DNA of 64,000 bases, taken from CAYONZ01 sp964405465 (GTDB lineage Bacteria; Bdellovibrionota; Bdellovibrionia; Bdellovibrionales; JAMPXM01). The notes below the pieces were generated by a model that saw only the letters and a program-made list of their open reading frames with translations, did no database searches and was not told the origin of the DNA. Numbering within the stretch: the first letter of the stretch is position 1; the number at the start of each line of letters is the position of its first letter. Shown here in pieces: positions 63,008-64,000 of the stretch. Location: contig CAYONZ010000003.1 of assembly GCA_964405465.1 (NCBI GenBank), positions 80,607-144,606 of the forward strand, given 5' to 3'. Both the position numbers and the translations under genes were made by a program.

Positions 63008-63841
63008 TTATTGCGGGAACAATACGGTAAAATCAAAGTATCCAAATTTCATCAACGGAGCATAAAGGGGATAAACTGAGTAATCGGCAATTGGGTCATT
63101 TTTAAAAACAACAGGTGAAGAGATTTGAGTGGGTTTTTCGGGACAAAGATTATTCCAAGATTTGCCTCTCGGGTGAGCCACTCGTTCATTAGCATATTGC
63201 AAGTTGATCGCCGTAGATTCTACACCTAAGGATTTTAGATTATCACGGACAAGAGATCTGCCCCCTTCGTGGGGCGACAAGTGGGCCTTACCAACTACCA
63301 TAATCCCAAAATCACAGGTCTTATTTTGAAGAGCCGTAAAAATATTCTTTGCGATGGCTTCGTCTCGTTCATTGATTGTTTTTTCAGATTCAAAATGTTG
63401 TGGATGGTCGGCGAGCATGATTTTGAAACCGCTGGCTTCGCCTGAATTCAGGATCGCTCCATAGTATCGTCTATAGCTTAAAGATTCCGCGGGAGCATTG
63501 GGGTCTGATAGAATTTTTTTGAACTCTTCAACGGACATAGAAGAGGAAAATTCAAGAAAAAGGCAACTTTTTCTACCCGCACTCTTTTGACTCTTGATTT
63601 GATTTATCAGGATGGAAATATCCGCAGGATTACTGCTGTTATGTTCGTCTCCAACGAAGATAAGATTCTTTGCATTGGAGGCCCAGTCAAAATCATTGAG
63701 TCTTTGAGATTGTGTTGCGACAACCGCATTTTTATCCTCCTGCATCTTGCAAGTGTAATAGGATGACTGAGCCCCTGATATTGACGAATACAATAAAAGA
63801 GTCGCTGTTGAAATCTTAGTCAAAGCGCCAAAATTAAGCAT
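63008..63841 (-). CDS. Exported ChaN/EreA/TIKI-superfamily-like protein
   Basis: 277 residues. Signal peptide about 1-24 (LYSSISGA-QS). Superfamily-like motifs are visible in order: LIFVGDEHNSSNPAD (GE-H-type site), CLFLEFSSSMS, NERDEAIAKNIFTAL (conserved Arg-Asp) and MVVGKAHLSPHEGG (His). These proteins act as metal-dependent hydrolases or haem-binding proteins; the reaction here is unknown. GGAG lies 10 nt upstream of the ATG, which overlaps the stop of the upstream gene as TAATG. Confidence 0.7.
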   Translation of the reverse strand: MLNFGALTKISTATLLLYSSISGAQSSYYTCKMQEDKNAVVATQSQRLNDFDWASNAKNLIFVGDEHNSSNPADISILINQIKSQKSAGRKSCLFLEFSSSMSVEEFKKILSDPNAPAESLSYRRYYGAILNSGEASGFKIMLADHPQHFESEKTINERDEAIAKNIFTALQNKTCDFGIMVVGKAHLSPHEGGRSLVRDNLKSLGVESTAINLQYANERVAHPRGKSWNNLCPEKPTQISSPVVFKNDPIADYSVYPLYAPLMKFGYFDFTVLFPQ

Positions 63842-64000
63842 TACCAGGTCTCCTGAGAATCAAAATAAACATATTGAATCGGCCCAAAATCAAAGGGTGC
63901 AAAAATAGCACCCTTTGAAAAGTTCAATATGGTTTTTATAGGAAAGCGAATTGAATCATAGGAAATCGTACCGAAAGGGGCAGTTGCCTTAAGTTGGGGC
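63841..64000 (-). CDS. C-terminal fragment of a gene running off the right edge
   Basis: The minus strand is open from the window edge to TAA at 63843-63841, 52 codons, ending FDFGPIQYVYFDSQETW. The TAATG overlap with the next gene supports it as coding. It contains a perfect 10-bp inverted repeat, CAAAGGGTGC (63891-63900) and its complement (63908-63917), read as SKGAIFAPFD. No family can be assigned from so little. Confidence 0.6.
   Translation of the reverse strand, partial: PQLKATAPFGTISYDSIRFPIKTILNFSKGAIFAPFDFGPIQYVYFDSQETW

Overview
The window reads as a chromosomal segment of a Gram-negative bacterium of the Bdellovibrionota type (Bdellovibrio-like). This is an inference from the mix of genes: many exported proteins and lipoproteins of no recognisable family, several peptidoglycan-processing and recycling enzymes, an oomycete-elicitor-type transglutaminase, a TadG-like protein and delta-proteobacterial gene orders. 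No rRNA, tRNA, CRISPR array, prophage or complete insertion sequence was found. One structured RNA gene, 6S RNA, was recognised from its sequence and its closing stem.

Layout. 1-1.9 kb: the N-terminal part of a large exported coiled-coil protein running off the left edge. 2.0-2.5 kb: a perfect palindrome and the 6S RNA gene. 2.9-6.4 kb: xseA-xseB-ispA-tlyA operon, without the dxs gene often found there. 6.6-9.2 kb: a patatin-fold lipoprotein that has lost its catalytic serine, and an Xaa-Pro aminopeptidase. 9.3-12.6 kb: an exported Ser/Pro-rich protein followed by two peptide-ABC permeases. 12.7-18.8 kb: a TadG-like protein and two large Gly/Ala-rich exported proteins that share a C-terminal tail motif. 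18.8-24 kb: amgK-murU salvage pair, a degenerate sigma-54-activator-like protein, nagZ. 24-27.2 kb: TonB-dependent receptor and TonB-like protein. 27.2-29.7 kb: a 43-residue basic protein, a beta-barrel protein and a lipoprotein. 29.8-35.7 kb: galU, an exported protein, priA, a CFI-box protein and an FAD amine-oxidase-like protein.

36-46.7 kb is a core block on the + strand: rpsB-tsf-pyrH-frr-uppS-cdsA, rseP (three PDZ domains), tsaB, a FlhG/MinD-type ATPase, a J-like/RodZ-HTH protein, an RluD-type pseudouridine synthase and pgeF. dxr, often found between cdsA and rseP, is missing. 46.7-51.5 kb: nitroreductase, small proteins, a CheY-like regulator and two outer-membrane-type proteins. 51.6-53.6 kb: groES-groEL. 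53.7-64 kb: rmuC, the transglutaminase, a VanY-type carboxypeptidase, a TrmO-GNAT-TPR fusion, an unannotated 59-residue ORF, an SLT lytic transglycosylase overlapping an exported protein, and a ChaN/EreA/TIKI-like exported protein, with a gene fragment at the right edge.

Two themes tie the window together. First, peptidoglycan handling: nagZ, amgK, murU, pgeF, a VanY enzyme, an SLT enzyme, uppS and possibly the transglutaminase. Second, a 10-bp sequence, GGGGACGGAG, occurs exactly 15 times on both strands, mostly between 11.2 and 19.5 kb and mostly inside genes, where it is read in several different frames. That looks like a DNA-level dispersed element rather than a protein motif. It is the strongest candidate here for something undescribed, together with the Gly-rich exported proteins it sits in.
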